Origin: Iphinoe sp. HA4291-MV1
GTDB lineage: Bacteria; Cyanobacteriota; Cyanobacteriia; Cyanobacteriales; Nostocaceae
DNA length: 64,000 nt
Direction: 5' to 3'
NCBI GenBank assembly: GCA_019359415.1
Contig: JAHHHH010000020.1
Span: forward strand, 24,893-88,892
Translations under genes and position numbers: made by a program
The notes under the pieces: generated by a model
The model's input: only the letters and a program-made list of their open reading frames with translations
The model's database searches: none
What the model was told of the DNA's origin: nothing
Part shown: positions 16,654 to 26,282 of the stretch, piece by piece
Layout of the letters: each line of letters begins with the position of its first letter
Numbering within the stretch: position 1 is the stretch's first letter

Positions 16654-18780
16654 TTATGGTGTTATCGGTGTGGGTGTAGGCGAAGATGTCGGTGTCAGTG
16701 TTGGTGTTGGCGTAGCTGTAGGCGTAGGCGAGGATGTCGGTGTAGCTGTAATTGTAGGCGTGGGTATGGGTGAGGATGTCGGTGTTGGTGTGACAGTTTC
16801 TATAGGAGTTGACGTCGGCGATGGAGGTGGAGCAGGATTTTCTGCTGTGACCGAAAGTGTATAATTTGATTTATTTAACCCTGTAGAAACAACGACATAT
16901 TCATAAAATCCAGTTTCTGGAAGTTTAATGGATAAGGTACGTTGTGTTGAATCTTCCAAGAATCGGAATTTACCACTGGGGGAATAGATGGAAAGCAGAA
17001 TTTTAGAATTCGCATCTAGCTCAACTTTCATCAATTGTTCTTCTTGAAGCCCAGCGATAAAAACTTTACCTTCTCCTGATTTAAGAGTGCCACTAACTCT
17101 GCTACCAATAGCCCCTTTGTCAAAGATTAGTTTTCTGAAAGCGCTACCAGCAACAATAGCATTGAGTTTATCGCTGACAAATCCTTGCCAGACTTGTCCA
17201 ATCGGCTGATCGATAAAATTCTTACCACGCTGTTCTGGAAATTGCTGGAAAAATGCCGCATCCCCTAAATCATACAAAGAACGGCTACCAACGTTGATTT
17301 TGTTGACTGCCACTTTAGCGCGATCGCGTTCTGCTTGTGTGAAACTACCCAATTGCCTACGTGCATCTGAACTCAGTACTGCAAGCTTGTCCAGCAATTC
17401 GTCTGCTATGCTATCCCACCGTACCCGTAGTTGTGCATCTTCCGAGTTATCAGTTAGGGTACGGTTGCGTAAACTTGGATTTCTATCCCAAAAGACTTGA
17501 TTGACTAACTCAGTAAAAAATTTATTATTAATACCCAATTGTTGACGGCGCTCATCTAATCTTTCCTTGCGCTGTCGTTCTTCTGGAGGAAGTTTTGAAT
17601 CATCAGACAACAGGGGTGAAGAATAATTAAATAACTGATTTGCTCCCCACATACCCACACCAACGGCAGTAACCATTATTGCCACTATTACAATGATTTT
17701 GCCAGGTGTCCACCAGCTTGTGGGAGGGGATGAGGAGGATGAAGGGGATGAGGGGGATGAGGGGGATGGAGCTACGGCTACGGTTTGTTCTGTTTGCGCT
17801 GGTGGCGTTGGTGGAGGGGGATAGTTGACAGGTGGCGGAGTAAGAGCCTGCAGAACTTGATGAGCGCTTTGGTAACGTTCTTTTGGTGTTGGTGATAGCA
17901 TTTTATCCAACACCATTCCAAAAGTGTGGCTCAAGTTAACTTCTCGTCGCCATTGCCAAGTAAAGGTATGATTATCTATAAGTTCTTGTGGCTGTTTGCC
18001 TGTCAGTAAAACGAGTACCGTTGCTGCTAAAGCATACAAGTCGCTATGAGGCTCTACTAACCCCGTTTGCATTTGTTCTGGGGGAGAGTACCCTGCTTTA
18101 CCCAATAATGTTGGGAGTCCAGAAGCAGTACCAGGTTGATAATACTGCGAGACGACTGTTGCAGCGACTTGTTTAACCCCACCAAAATCAATTAACACTG
18201 GCAGTTGGTCAATACCGCGTAAAATTAAGTTGTCAGGAGAGATATCGCGGTGAATTACTCCCATAGAGTGGATGTATGCCAAAACAGGCAGAATTTGCTG
18301 CATGAGAAAACGGACTTCCGCCTCTGTAAACCGCAAACCTTGCTTTTTCCTAGCGTCTAATAAAGAGCCATAAGTTTGCCCTTCTACAAAGTCTTGCACC
18401 AAAAATAGATATTCCTTATCAACTAGGTTAATGCGGAAAAGTTCCCGGAAGCGGGGAATTTGGGGGTGTTGCAGTTTGTAGAGAACGCTGGCTTCTCGCT
18501 GAAACAGTTCTTCGGCTTTTTGTAGAACATATGGTGTTTGAACTTGAGGGGAGAATTCCTTTAAAACACAAAGTTCGTGAAAGCGATTAATATCCTCAGC
18601 TAAATAAGTACGCCCAAAACCTCCCTGTCCCAATTGACGCACAATAAGATAGCGATCGTTCAAAGTTTGCCCGCTTTGAATACCTTGACTCATCGGGTTA
18701 CCCAAATTTTCGCCGCAGTGCAGACAAAAGCGACTACTAGCTGGATTTTCATGTCCTTTGGAGCAATAAACAGGATTCAT
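16654..18780 (-). CDS. Four-Cys-prefix Ser/Thr protein kinase with PT-rich tail
   Basis: A 708-residue membrane kinase. The N-terminal metal-binding prefix is YCSKGHENPASSRFCLHCG. The PKN2-type kinase domain runs from about 38 to 300: LGQGGFGRTYLAED glycine loop, LKEF lysine, HRDISPDNLIL catalytic loop, LIDFGGVK for the DFG. A Pro/Ser-rich linker, a membrane helix (IIVIVAIMVTAVGVGMWGA) and an outer region follow: a conserved segment starting RRQQLGINNKFFTELVNQ, a beta-rich segment, then a long Thr-Pro tail. The downstream neighbour on the same strand (18896) is a paralogue with the same outer segment. The ATG at 18780 is preferred; the one at 18786 lies in a heptamer repeat. Confidence 0.9.
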   Translation of the reverse strand: MNPVYCSKGHENPASSRFCLHCGENLGNPMSQGIQSGQTLNDRYLIVRQLGQGGFGRTYLAEDINRFHELCVLKEFSPQVQTPYVLQKAEELFQREASVLYKLQHPQIPRFRELFRINLVDKEYLFLVQDFVEGQTYGSLLDARKKQGLRFTEAEVRFLMQQILPVLAYIHSMGVIHRDISPDNLILRGIDQLPVLIDFGGVKQVAATVVSQYYQPGTASGLPTLLGKAGYSPPEQMQTGLVEPHSDLYALAATVLVLLTGKQPQELIDNHTFTWQWRREVNLSHTFGMVLDKMLSPTPKERYQSAHQVLQALTPPPVNYPPPPTPPAQTEQTVAVAPSPSSPSSPSSSSSPPTSWWTPGKIIVIVAIMVTAVGVGMWGANQLFNYSSPLLSDDSKLPPEERQRKERLDERRQQLGINNKFFTELVNQVFWDRNPSLRNRTLTDNSEDAQLRVRWDSIADELLDKLAVLSSDARRQLGSFTQAERDRAKVAVNKINVGSRSLYDLGDAAFFQQFPEQRGKNFIDQPIGQVWQGFVSDKLNAIVAGSAFRKLIFDKGAIGSRVSGTLKSGEGKVFIAGLQEEQLMKVELDANSKILLSIYSPSGKFRFLEDSTQRTLSIKLPETGFYEYVVVSTGLNKSNYTLSVTAENPAPPPSPTSTPIETVTPTPTSSPIPTPTITATPTSSPTPTATPTPTLTPTSSPTPTPITP
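16660..16800. repeat. Minisatellite encoding the Thr-Pro tail of the kinase
   Basis: Degenerate GGTGT(T/A)GGCGT units and two-fold GAGGATGTCGGTGT blocks repeat through the last 50 codons. It encodes alternating TPTPT and TPTSSP. Such tails change length readily. Confidence 0.7.
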
Positions 18781-18818
18781 AGTCATTAGTCATTAGTCAT
18801 TAGTCATTAGTCATTAGT
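18781..18818. repeat. Tandem heptamer repeat (AGTCATT)n
   Basis: Five direct copies of AGTCATT followed by AGTTAGTTGTT and an inverted ACTAACCACTAACTAC tract at 18830-18860. This is the short tandem repeat class typical of Nostocales. A short copy is at 26165-26183. Confidence 0.85.
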
Positions 18819-18895
18819 TAGTTGTTAAAAAGTACTACTAACCACTAACTACTAACGACTAACCATTTCCTATCTTCCCATTTTCCCATCTTCTT

Positions 18896-20635
18896 CTAGT
18901 TAGTAGATCCTAGTTGACTCACTTGCTCGGCAGCAAGTGCATACCATATTTGACCAAACGTCTGTTTATCCAGTTTCTCATTTCTACGTCGCTGCCCCGG
19001 AAATAATCCATCAAATTTTTTGTTTGTGTCTCCGTTGAGTTGCTTGATGGTATAGTTACCCAACTGTCCAGCTTGTGCTTGACGTCTCCAATTGTCGTAA
19101 TCTTGCTCACTATATTTTCCCAGATTGCGACGCGCTGATGTGTTCAGATCAGCCCGTTCTAGTTTATTTAATAAATCTTCAGCGATCGCGAACCATTCGT
19201 TGCGCAAAGCAGCATCCTCTGAACTACCCGTGAGGATGCGTCCCTTTGCTTCAGGATTTTTCGTATAGAAAATTTGATTTACCATTAGTGTAAAAAAGAC
19301 TTCTGGTATTTCTAGCTGCTGACGGCGACGGATAATTTGGTTACCGCGATTTACTTCGTTGCTATCTGTTGGTTTTTCAGGAGCAGTTGGTTTTTTAGGA
19401 GAATCTGATCCCCCTGGAATTTTCGGTAATGAGATTGTTGGTATAGAAATAGATGATACAGCCTGAATAACACCGTTGACGACTGCCCAAGTCCCTGCCA
19501 AAGTCAAAACAATGACACTTGTGCTGATAAGACTCAAAGCAAAAGGACGAAGCCAAACAGGCAAAGGTAACGCCTGAGCAACCGCTTGAGTTTGATTATG
19601 AAGCTTACCAACAAGAGTCTTGACACGTTTGCGCCCAGGAGCAACAACCATCGTCTTCAGCTTAGTTATACCAGTATTGACAGGTTTGGCAGTTTTGGCA
19701 GGGTTGGGAGCAGGAGTGTAATACTTCAAATCTTTGAGGACATCGTCGGCTTTTTGGTAGCGATCGCTTGGTTTATAAGCCAGCATTCTTTTCAGCACTG
19801 CTTCTAGTTTGGGGCTGACTTTTATTTGTTCTCCCCAACGCCAAGTTCCCTGATAAGAATCATACAGTCGTTGTGGTTCAAGTCCCGTTAATAATACGAG
19901 CGCTGTCACTGCCAAAGAGTACAAATCACTACTAGGAAATGCTTTTCCCTGACGTAATTGTTCCTCTGGTGCGTAGCCCTTTTTCCCCAAAATCGTACGA
20001 ATTCCACCTAGTTGGGTAAACCAAAAACCCTTAGAAGCTGGCAATTGTTTCACCCCACCAAAGTCAATCAACACGGGTAAATTATCACTATGTCGCAAAA
20101 TCACATTATCAGGAGAAATATCGCGATGAACGACATTGCAAGAGTGAATGTAAGACAAAATAGGCAACATCTGTTGCAGCAGTTTGACGACTTCCTCCTC
20201 GCTAAAGGTTTGCCCCTCAGTTGTGCGGTTTTCTAATAAATCCCAGTAGTTGTCACCCTCCACATAGTCTTGCACCAAAAAGAAAAAATCTTTGTGACTC
20301 AACTGCACTTGTAACGAGGCGTGGAAACGTGGAATCTGTGGGTGCTGTAGTTTTTTCAGCACACTTGCTTCTCGTTCAAACAGTTCTTTAGCTTTTTCTA
20401 AATCTTGTTGTTCTTCAACTTGGGGTGCAAACTCCTTCAGAACGCACTGTAGTTGAGATTGATGTAAATCCTCAGCTAAATAAGTACGTCCAAAGCCTCC
20501 CTGTCCCAAATGACGTATAATCCGATAACGGTTATCGACAACTTGCCCCACACGAAGAGGTAACGGTTCACCGCACTGAGTGCAAAAACGGTTACTCTCA
20601 TTATTTACATGTTGTTTGCTGCAATAAACATCCAT
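18896..20635 (-). CDS. Four-Cys-prefix Ser/Thr protein kinase, tandem paralogue
   Basis: 579 residues with prefix YCSKQHVNNESNRFCTQCG, kinase domain from about 36 to 310 (LGQGGFGRTYLAED, LKEF, HRDISPDNVIL, LIDFGGVK), a basic linker, a membrane helix near residues 365-390 (LSLISTSVIVLTLAGTWAV) and an outer segment from RRRQQLEIPEVFFTLMVNQ to LGKYSEQDYDNW. That segment is shared with the kinase at 16654 (NPxxxxRxLTxxSEDA, ARRxLG), so the pair arose by duplication; this copy ends without the PT tail. Starting ATG at 20635 gives the four-Cys prefix directly. Both are in line, transcribed leftwards. Confidence 0.9.
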   Translation of the reverse strand: MDVYCSKQHVNNESNRFCTQCGEPLPLRVGQVVDNRYRIIRHLGQGGFGRTYLAEDLHQSQLQCVLKEFAPQVEEQQDLEKAKELFEREASVLKKLQHPQIPRFHASLQVQLSHKDFFFLVQDYVEGDNYWDLLENRTTEGQTFSEEEVVKLLQQMLPILSYIHSCNVVHRDISPDNVILRHSDNLPVLIDFGGVKQLPASKGFWFTQLGGIRTILGKKGYAPEEQLRQGKAFPSSDLYSLAVTALVLLTGLEPQRLYDSYQGTWRWGEQIKVSPKLEAVLKRMLAYKPSDRYQKADDVLKDLKYYTPAPNPAKTAKPVNTGITKLKTMVVAPGRKRVKTLVGKLHNQTQAVAQALPLPVWLRPFALSLISTSVIVLTLAGTWAVVNGVIQAVSSISIPTISLPKIPGGSDSPKKPTAPEKPTDSNEVNRGNQIIRRRQQLEIPEVFFTLMVNQIFYTKNPEAKGRILTGSSEDAALRNEWFAIAEDLLNKLERADLNTSARRNLGKYSEQDYDNWRRQAQAGQLGNYTIKQLNGDTNKKFDGLFPGQRRRNEKLDKQTFGQIWYALAAEQVSQLGSTN

Positions 20636-20842
20636 GACGCTGAAGGATGAATCAAAGGTTTTTATAAGTTGCTACAACTTGGAAAGCGACTATTACGCAT
20701 ACTCTCTCTTTTATTTTGCCCTTCTTTGTTCAAGAGCGTGATAAAGAATACAACAAAGGTTAAAATACAGGCAACAAGTAACAGTGATCTGGAGTCTACT
20801 TGGTAGAATTAGCAATAAGAATTTTTTATAGCAACAAACATC

Positions 20843-22351
20843 ATGAATTTGGAAGAACAACGGCAGAGGGCAATTAAAGCATTCGCAGATTTTTTACAAA
20901 CTCCTTTAGAAACACTACTACAACAGCATATAAATACTGATACTTCGACAGCAGCTTTGACATTATTTCACGATATGGCTGCTAGTGTACCTGCTTACAA
21001 AGATTTCTTAGCAAATCATGCAGTAAATCCTGATGAATACCAAAACTTTGAGGATTTCCAAAGATTACCGCAACTCACCAAAGAAAATTACCTGCAATGT
21101 TATCGTCTAGCTGAATTATGCCGCCATGGACAGTTACAAACATGCGATATGATAGCTGTTTCCTCTGGTTCCACAGGCAAACCTACATTTTGGCCCCGTT
21201 TCTTTGCAGATGAAATGCAAATTGCTACCCGTTTTGAGCAGGTATTTCATGACAGCTTTTACGCAGATACTAGACGTACTCTCGCTGTGATTTGTTTCAC
21301 TCTAGGAACCTGGGTAGGTGGAATGTACACAACCAATTGCTGTCGCTATCTTGCCAGCAAAGGTTATCCTGTCACCGTGATTACTCCTGGCAATAATAAA
21401 GAAGAAATCTTTCGAGTTGTTCAAGAACTTGGTTTCGCTTTCGAGCAGGTTGTCCTGTTAGGATATCCACCGTTTCTCAAAGATATTATTGATACTGGAA
21501 TTGCCCGTGGTATTGAGTGGCAGCGATATCAGATAAAGTTGGTCATGGCGGGAGAAGTGTTCAGCGAAGAATGGCGCAGTTTGGTGGGTGAAAGAGTTGG
21601 TTCCCAACATTCCTGCTACGACTCAGTATCACTCTATGGCACAGCAGATGCAGGTGTCTTGGGTAACGAAACACCTTTGAGTATATGCATTCGGCGGTTT
21701 TTAGCAAATCATCCAGATGCAGCACGCGACTTGTTTGGGGAATCTCGTTTACCCACACTGGTACAGTATGACCCTATAAGCCGCTTTTTTGAAGTTATAG
21801 ATGGCACATTGCTATTTTCTGGAGATAATGGCATTCCCTTAGTACGTTACAACATCTTGGATACTGGGGGGATCCTTAGTTACGATACTATGCTCCAGTT
21901 TTTGGCAAAATATGGCTTCGACCCAGTGACGGAGTTACAACATCAGGGTGGAAGAGGGATTCATCCGTTACCTTTTGTCTATGTTTTCGGACGTTCTAAC
22001 TTTACGGTTTCTTACTTTGGAGCGAATATCTACCCAGAAAATGTGACGGTGGGATTGGAGCAATCAGTCATTAGAGAATGGGTGACAGGTAAGTTCGTGT
22101 TGCAAGTGCAAGAAGATGCAGATAAGAACCGATTTTTATCTGTGGTTGTGGAGTTAGCACCGAGAGTGGAAGAGAGCGAAGATAAAAAACAGGCGATCGC
22201 ATCTTCTATTCTCACCCAACTCAAGCGCCTCAATAGCGAATTTGCTAACTACGTTCCCCCAGAATACCAGATGCCACAAGTTGCACTAGCTCCAACAGGC
22301 GATCCAGAATATTTCCCTGTTGGGGTGAAGCATCGCTATACCCGTAAGTAG
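20843..22351 (+). CDS. PaaK-like adenylate-forming enzyme
   Basis: A 502-residue member of the phenylacetate-CoA ligase family (ANL superfamily). The AMP-binding P-loop is VSSGSTGKPTFWPR; SLYGTADAGVLGNET is the A5-type motif and GIPLVRYNILDTGG the A7/A8-type motif with ATP-ribose Asp. It would activate a carboxylate, probably aromatic, through an acyl-adenylate. The substrate cannot be told from sequence and no clear partner genes flank it. ATG at 20843; the upstream AATAAGAATTTTTTATAGC has no strong ribosome site. Confidence 0.82.
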   Translation: MNLEEQRQRAIKAFADFLQTPLETLLQQHINTDTSTAALTLFHDMAASVPAYKDFLANHAVNPDEYQNFEDFQRLPQLTKENYLQCYRLAELCRHGQLQTCDMIAVSSGSTGKPTFWPRFFADEMQIATRFEQVFHDSFYADTRRTLAVICFTLGTWVGGMYTTNCCRYLASKGYPVTVITPGNNKEEIFRVVQELGFAFEQVVLLGYPPFLKDIIDTGIARGIEWQRYQIKLVMAGEVFSEEWRSLVGERVGSQHSCYDSVSLYGTADAGVLGNETPLSICIRRFLANHPDAARDLFGESRLPTLVQYDPISRFFEVIDGTLLFSGDNGIPLVRYNILDTGGILSYDTMLQFLAKYGFDPVTELQHQGGRGIHPLPFVYVFGRSNFTVSYFGANIYPENVTVGLEQSVIREWVTGKFVLQVQEDADKNRFLSVVVELAPRVEESEDKKQAIASSILTQLKRLNSEFANYVPPEYQMPQVALAPTGDPEYFPVGVKHRYTRK

Positions 22352-22402
22352 TGTAAAATTGCAGTGAATCCCGTCAAGCAGGTTGAGGAGGATGTCAAGG
22401 CT

Positions 22403-22588
22403 TTAAGCGACAGCAAATCCAGAGAGCGATCGCCTTTCTGGACGGTAGAATGCTAATACAATATCTTCTTTTGAAATCCCTGCTTCTAACAGGTATTGAG
22501 TAATTCCAGGCTCTGTACCATCCCATTCAATCCAAATTTTGCCGTTCCAGATTCGCAGATGAAAGACAACTGCATGGTATCGGCTCAA
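22403..22588 (-). pseudogene. xisI: Truncated xisI (fdxN element excision controlling factor) remnant
   Basis: The C-terminal half of an XisI protein is recognisable: HAVVFHLRIWNGKIWIEWDG, TEPGITQYLLEAGISKEDIVLAF and the usual end FAVA. Full proteins are about 110 residues; here only about 57 remain. The upstream half is replaced by the inverted-repeat end of an IS66-type relic, so the LSRY preceding His is element-derived. XisI and XisH pairs are widespread in Nostocales outside the fdxN element, so this does not by itself mark a nif region. Confidence 0.75.
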
Positions 22589-23760
22589 TAATCAGGGGTA
22601 GGCAGTTATTCCGTCTGCCACGACCAACCAAACAGATTAGGAGCAGTCTTGTTCCGAATTATTTGAGCTAGGGACTCTATATTTTCAGTTCGAGTGATGC
22701 GGTCGCGCAGGTATTCAAAAAAACTAACCCCCAACTTACGAGTCGTAGCGACAAGGGACATAAAAGTATCCCAAGCCTTGGTTCCATCTGAAGTCTGAGT
22801 GCCATAGCTAATATTACGTCGCAGCACCATTGTCCTGGCTCCAAGTTCAGCCGGATTATTATGTAACGGAAGTTCGGGGTGTTCTAAGACTAACAACAAC
22901 TCCTCCATTTTTGCGGCGGTTAATCGTTTTCGTTCATCCAACTCCTCATAAGCACTCTTAGTGCTGAAAATTTCCCAAAACTCAGACCGCAGTTTCTGGG
23001 AAGCTTCATTGCTTGGAGCATCCCGGTAAGCCAATAATTCTCGGTAGTAATCCCAGAAGGATTTGAGAAATTCGTCTAAAAGCTTTTGATGATAAGCCAC
23101 AACAGGACTCAATTTTTTGTAGTGTCGTCCTTCATGTACCCAACACAAAGCCAACTGTGCAGTCAGTAATTTGAATTGAGGAGCATCGTCACATACGAGA
23201 GCTTGCACCAAAGGCCAATCAGTTTGCTGGTGATCATAAGCGATCGCTGCTGCTTCCAAAATACGGGTACGTTGTTGAGAGCCGAGTTTGGGTAGATGGT
23301 GATCGAGTAGGGTATTAAACTCTAAATTTCTGAACTTAGTTTCTTGGGGGAAGAGTTTCAGAGACTTGTGGAATTTTTGGGGAATTTGGAAAGCCTCTAA
23401 TAGGTCGTATGTGAGTGGATTGAGAACAAACTGGAGTTCTCGCTCGTTTTGTAATCCCTTAAGAGCGTTTAATTTCTGGTTTCCCCTGTTCCCCTTTGAG
23501 ACGGTTGTTTTCGTCCCTTAAGCGTTGGTTCTCGGAACGCAAGTCCTTGACTTCTGATTTTAATTCTTCTATCAGGTTCAGTAATATCTCTACAGTCTGA
23601 CGCAAAGATTCGTCTGCAATCTTGTTTGGGTCGATGGTTTGCAGGAGCTTATCTACTGGTGTCTGTGTTAACTGCTTTTGCGTCATGTGTCATATTCTAT
23701 AATGCCGCGACCTCTAATATCATCATTTTCTTGCGCTACCCCTACTTATTGAGCCGATAC
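22577..23760. mobile_element. IS66-type insertion sequence relic
   Basis: Terminal inverted repeats of 25 bp with two mismatches lie at 22577-22601 and 23736-23760; the outer part reads GTATCGGCTCAATAA. The 8-bp flanks (ACTGCATG and GAAATATA) do not match, so no target duplication remains. Inside is a broken transposase with a central deletion. The left end cuts xisI. Confidence 0.75.
22606..23686 (-). pseudogene. IS66-type transposase with internal deletion
   Basis: The N-terminal piece (23686-23459) is the leucine-zipper-like start of IS66 TnpC, with LRSENQRLRDENNRLKGEQG. The frame then breaks, and a second piece, readable from about 23450 as LQNERELQFVLNPLTYDLLE, runs to 22606 and ends FGWSWQTE. 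It keeps ALCWVHEGRHYKKL, LHNNPAELGARTMVLRRNIS and GTKAWDTFMSL. About 190 residues between the KPEIK and LQNER segments are missing compared with the intact type I remember, including part of the catalytic core. The element cannot move by itself. Confidence 0.8.
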
Positions 23761-23906
23761 GAAATATACTTGTTAACAGGTAACAGTTCTTGTAAAGTAA
23801 AGTTTCTTTCATTCATAACGGATTGCAATCGCTGTCCGTAGAGTGCTCCTATGACACATCCTAAGTGTTCATTAATGTGGGCGATCGCCTGTTTTAACTG
23901 ATGCAT
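23742..23906 (-). CDS. Small hypothetical reading frame cut by the IS66-type relic
   Basis: Reads MHQLKQAIAHINEHLGCV then GALYGQRLQSVMNERNFTLQ and ends in residues supplied by the terminal repeat of the insertion sequence (ISYRLNK). The part before the repeat may be the start of a gene broken by the insertion. I do not recognise the family; it may also be a chance frame. Confidence 0.3.
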   Translation of the reverse strand: MHQLKQAIAHINEHLGCVIGALYGQRLQSVMNERNFTLQELLPVNKYISYRLNK

Positions 23907-23936
23907 TTTTGTAAAACAGCAAACACTGCCAAAACG

Positions 23937-23974
23937 AAAAAACCCGTCCAAATTATTATTTAAACGAGTTTTTT
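23937..23974 (-). terminator. Terminator after the fasciclin gene
   Basis: The stem AAAAAACCCGT..ACGAGTTTTTT extends through AAATTATTATTT; the minus strand ends in a run of six T. It is 55 bases past the fasciclin stop. Confidence 0.75.
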
Positions 23975-24028
23975 GTCAAATATTTATTTCAACCTAGTTT
24001 TGTTACACAGTGTACCTCTACCAACAAC

Positions 24029-24901
24029 TTACAAGTCTGGAGGCAAAATTACGGTATCAATGACATGGATGACGCCGTTGCTGGCTTTGATATCAGGCTG
24101 AACTACTTTACCATCATTTACTGCTACACCAGCACTTGGATCAACCTTAACGATGATTGGCTGACCTTCAATGCTTTTGACTTCACCAGACTTCAAATCG
24201 CTGGACGTTACTGAACCTTGCACTACATGGTATCGCAAAATCTTCACCAGGACTTCTTTGTTTTCTGGCTTCAACAAATCTTGTACAGCGTCTGGTGGCA
24301 GTTTGCCAAATGCAGCATCATTGGGTGCAAAGATAGTGAAAGGACCTTTGCCTTGCAAGGTTTCTGCCAGTCCAGCTGCTTTTAGAGCCTTGGTTAGAAA
24401 CGTCAAAGAGTTGTTGGACTGTGCGATCGCTACTACGTTCTTGTTCTCTGTACCCGCTGCTGGTTCTTTAGAAGGCGTTTCTGTTCCAGGTGCACCAGGC
24501 GTGGTGGGTATTTCTGTTCCAGGTGTAGTGGGTGCGCTTTCAGGGGTAGATGCAGGAGGTGTAGAAGTACCACCTCCACCAGGACAAGCAGCACGGTTGT
24601 AGGGACACTCCTGCAAAATTTTAGGGTTGGGGTTTAATCCTCCCCCTTTCTGTGCCACTGTTATGCTTTGATCTGGGGTTTTTTTGGACTTTGTTACTTC
24701 TGGCGCAGCGTCGCTAGGCTGAGTATGCTGAGCGTTTATTAAAAGGCGTTGACCGCCGTTATACGGTGCTTCCTTGAAAATACCAGGGTTAGGATTTAAT
24801 ACCTCGTTTGCTCCAGTGGGTAGACCGATAAGAAGACTGATGCCCGTTACTCCTACTATACCAGCCAACTTGGTCAGCAAATTGCTGTATTTAACCTTCA
24901 T
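24029..24901 (-). CDS. Secreted fasciclin (FAS1) domain protein
   Basis: A 290-residue exported protein. A signal peptide covers residues 1-31 (TKLAGIVGVTGISLLIGLPT, cut near GAN). Two copies of a short motif follow (LNPNPGIFKEAPYN and LNPNPKILQECPYN), then a Pro/Thr/Gly linker, then one FAS1 domain from about 152 to 290: FLTKALKAAGLAETLQGKG, FTIFAPNDAAFGKLP, LRYHVVQGSV and ASNGVIHVIDTVILPP. FAS1 domains mediate adhesion in the matrix or cell surface. Single gene with its own terminator. Confidence 0.92.
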   Translation of the reverse strand: MKVKYSNLLTKLAGIVGVTGISLLIGLPTGANEVLNPNPGIFKEAPYNGGQRLLINAQHTQPSDAAPEVTKSKKTPDQSITVAQKGGGLNPNPKILQECPYNRAACPGGGGTSTPPASTPESAPTTPGTEIPTTPGAPGTETPSKEPAAGTENKNVVAIAQSNNSLTFLTKALKAAGLAETLQGKGPFTIFAPNDAAFGKLPPDAVQDLLKPENKEVLVKILRYHVVQGSVTSSDLKSGEVKSIEGQPIIVKVDPSAGVAVNDGKVVQPDIKASNGVIHVIDTVILPPDL

Positions 24902-25366
24902 AAATTTTATTTGGCTTTAATTTCCACACGTTACCATAATGATTTATATCATCTTGCTACACAGAACATCTAACTAAAGAAGTGAGATTTTTCATCATCA
25001 TAAATTAAGTATCAGTATGGAAAATTTGAAGAATTATCTCAATGAGGAGTATAATCTGCTGTCTGCATCAAGATACTTCTCTTGAATAAGAACAGCTATA
25101 GACGATAGAATCCTCTATTTTGTTCCCTCAAAATGAAAATTTCGTATAATTGCATTATTCCAGCTTCTAGAAAGCAAAATATTTAAATTAGTTGATTCTA
25201 CTGAATCTGTCGAAAATAATTTTTATTCAAAAAATAAATTTTTCAATACCAAATAGGTTTTCAACTTCAGTATCAATTTATCAGGCATAAATTGTGAATC
25301 TAAATCATTCTAACTAACATAAAATTGTAAAATTTATTTAAGTGAACAACGTATAGGAAAGGAAGA
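24902..25366. other. AT-rich intergenic region
   Basis: About 465 AT-rich bases between divergent genes. No gene or clear repeat is seen; it must carry promoters for the fasciclin and GST-like genes. Confidence 0.45.
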
Positions 25367-26164
25367 ATGTTGGAATTATACCAGTTTGAACTATCTCAAT
25401 ACTCAGAGAAAGTGCGTCTTATACTTGATTATAAAGGGCTGGAGTACCGTAAAATCGAGGTGACGCCAGGAATTGGACAGGTAGAACTCTTTCGGTTGAG
25501 TGGTCAGCGGCAAGTACCCGTCTTGAAAGACGGTAGTAGGTATATAGTAGATTCAACAGAGATAGCTAAGTATTTAGACTCACAATATCCAGAACGCCCA
25601 TTGATACCAACCGATCCGAAGAAGCGGGGTTTATGTTTAATGATGGAAGAATGGGCAGATGAATCAATTGGCATCAAAGGTCGCAAAGCACTGTTTTCCG
25701 CCATTAGTCAAAACCAGAATTTCCGCAAGTCCTTACTACCTACAACGACACCAGAAGTCCTCAAAACTCTGGTAGAAGGAGTACCCAACGACATACTGAA
25801 AGTTTTGGGTTTTGGCGTTGGTTATAGCCCAGATGCAATACGCAGTGCGATCGCCGACTTGAAGCAAGATTTGGAAGCGCTGACGTTGTTGTTAGCAGAT
25901 ACTCCCTATTTAGTAGGAGATGAACCAACTCTAGCTGACTTTGCCGTGGCAGGTTTATCGATATTGCTAAAGTTTCCTAATGGTGCTTATTTAAATTTAC
26001 CAGAAACCATCAGAGGAAAAGGAGTTCCTGGATTGGCAGATAATCCTGTTTATGAACCCTTCTTTGCTTGGCGCGATCGCCTTTATGCCCAATATCGCAG
26101 ACCTTTCATAAGTTCTACCACAACAGGATCTGGCAGTGCGCCGACTTCAATTCAAATTGAGTGA
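25367..26164 (+). CDS. Glutathione S-transferase-like protein
   Basis: 265 residues. The N-terminal thioredoxin fold runs about 1-76 (LYQFELSQYSEKVRLILDYK, RQVPVLKDGSRYIVDSTEIA with the cis-proline VP and the glutathione-gripping DS pair). The C-terminal helical domain contains LVGDEPTLADFAVAGL, the usual N-capping box. The active-site Ser/Tyr/Cys place is QYSEKV. Substrate unknown. The ribosome site GGAAAGGAAG precedes ATG. An insertion around 120-150 makes it longer than classical GSTs of about 210 residues. Confidence 0.87.
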   Translation: MLELYQFELSQYSEKVRLILDYKGLEYRKIEVTPGIGQVELFRLSGQRQVPVLKDGSRYIVDSTEIAKYLDSQYPERPLIPTDPKKRGLCLMMEEWADESIGIKGRKALFSAISQNQNFRKSLLPTTTPEVLKTLVEGVPNDILKVLGFGVGYSPDAIRSAIADLKQDLEALTLLLADTPYLVGDEPTLADFAVAGLSILLKFPNGAYLNLPETIRGKGVPGLADNPVYEPFFAWRDRLYAQYRRPFISSTTTGSGSAPTSIQIE

Positions 26165-26282
26165 TTAGTCATTAGTCATTAGTTCTCAACAAATGACAAA
26201 TTATAAAAGTTGCATCGCCAATTTTGTCTTCTACAATTACAATGCAACATAAGAGCAGGCTCATCACTGTGTAATTAATGAA

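Noticed and set aside
16660-16800. Possible CRISPR array from repeated GGTGT-like units
   Set aside because: The units are short, degenerate and in frame with the Thr-Pro tail of a kinase; there are no constant spacers and no cas genes.
22403-22588. Evidence of an fdxN excision element
   Set aside because: xisI-like genes are widespread outside nif elements, the gene is truncated and no nif gene is in the window.
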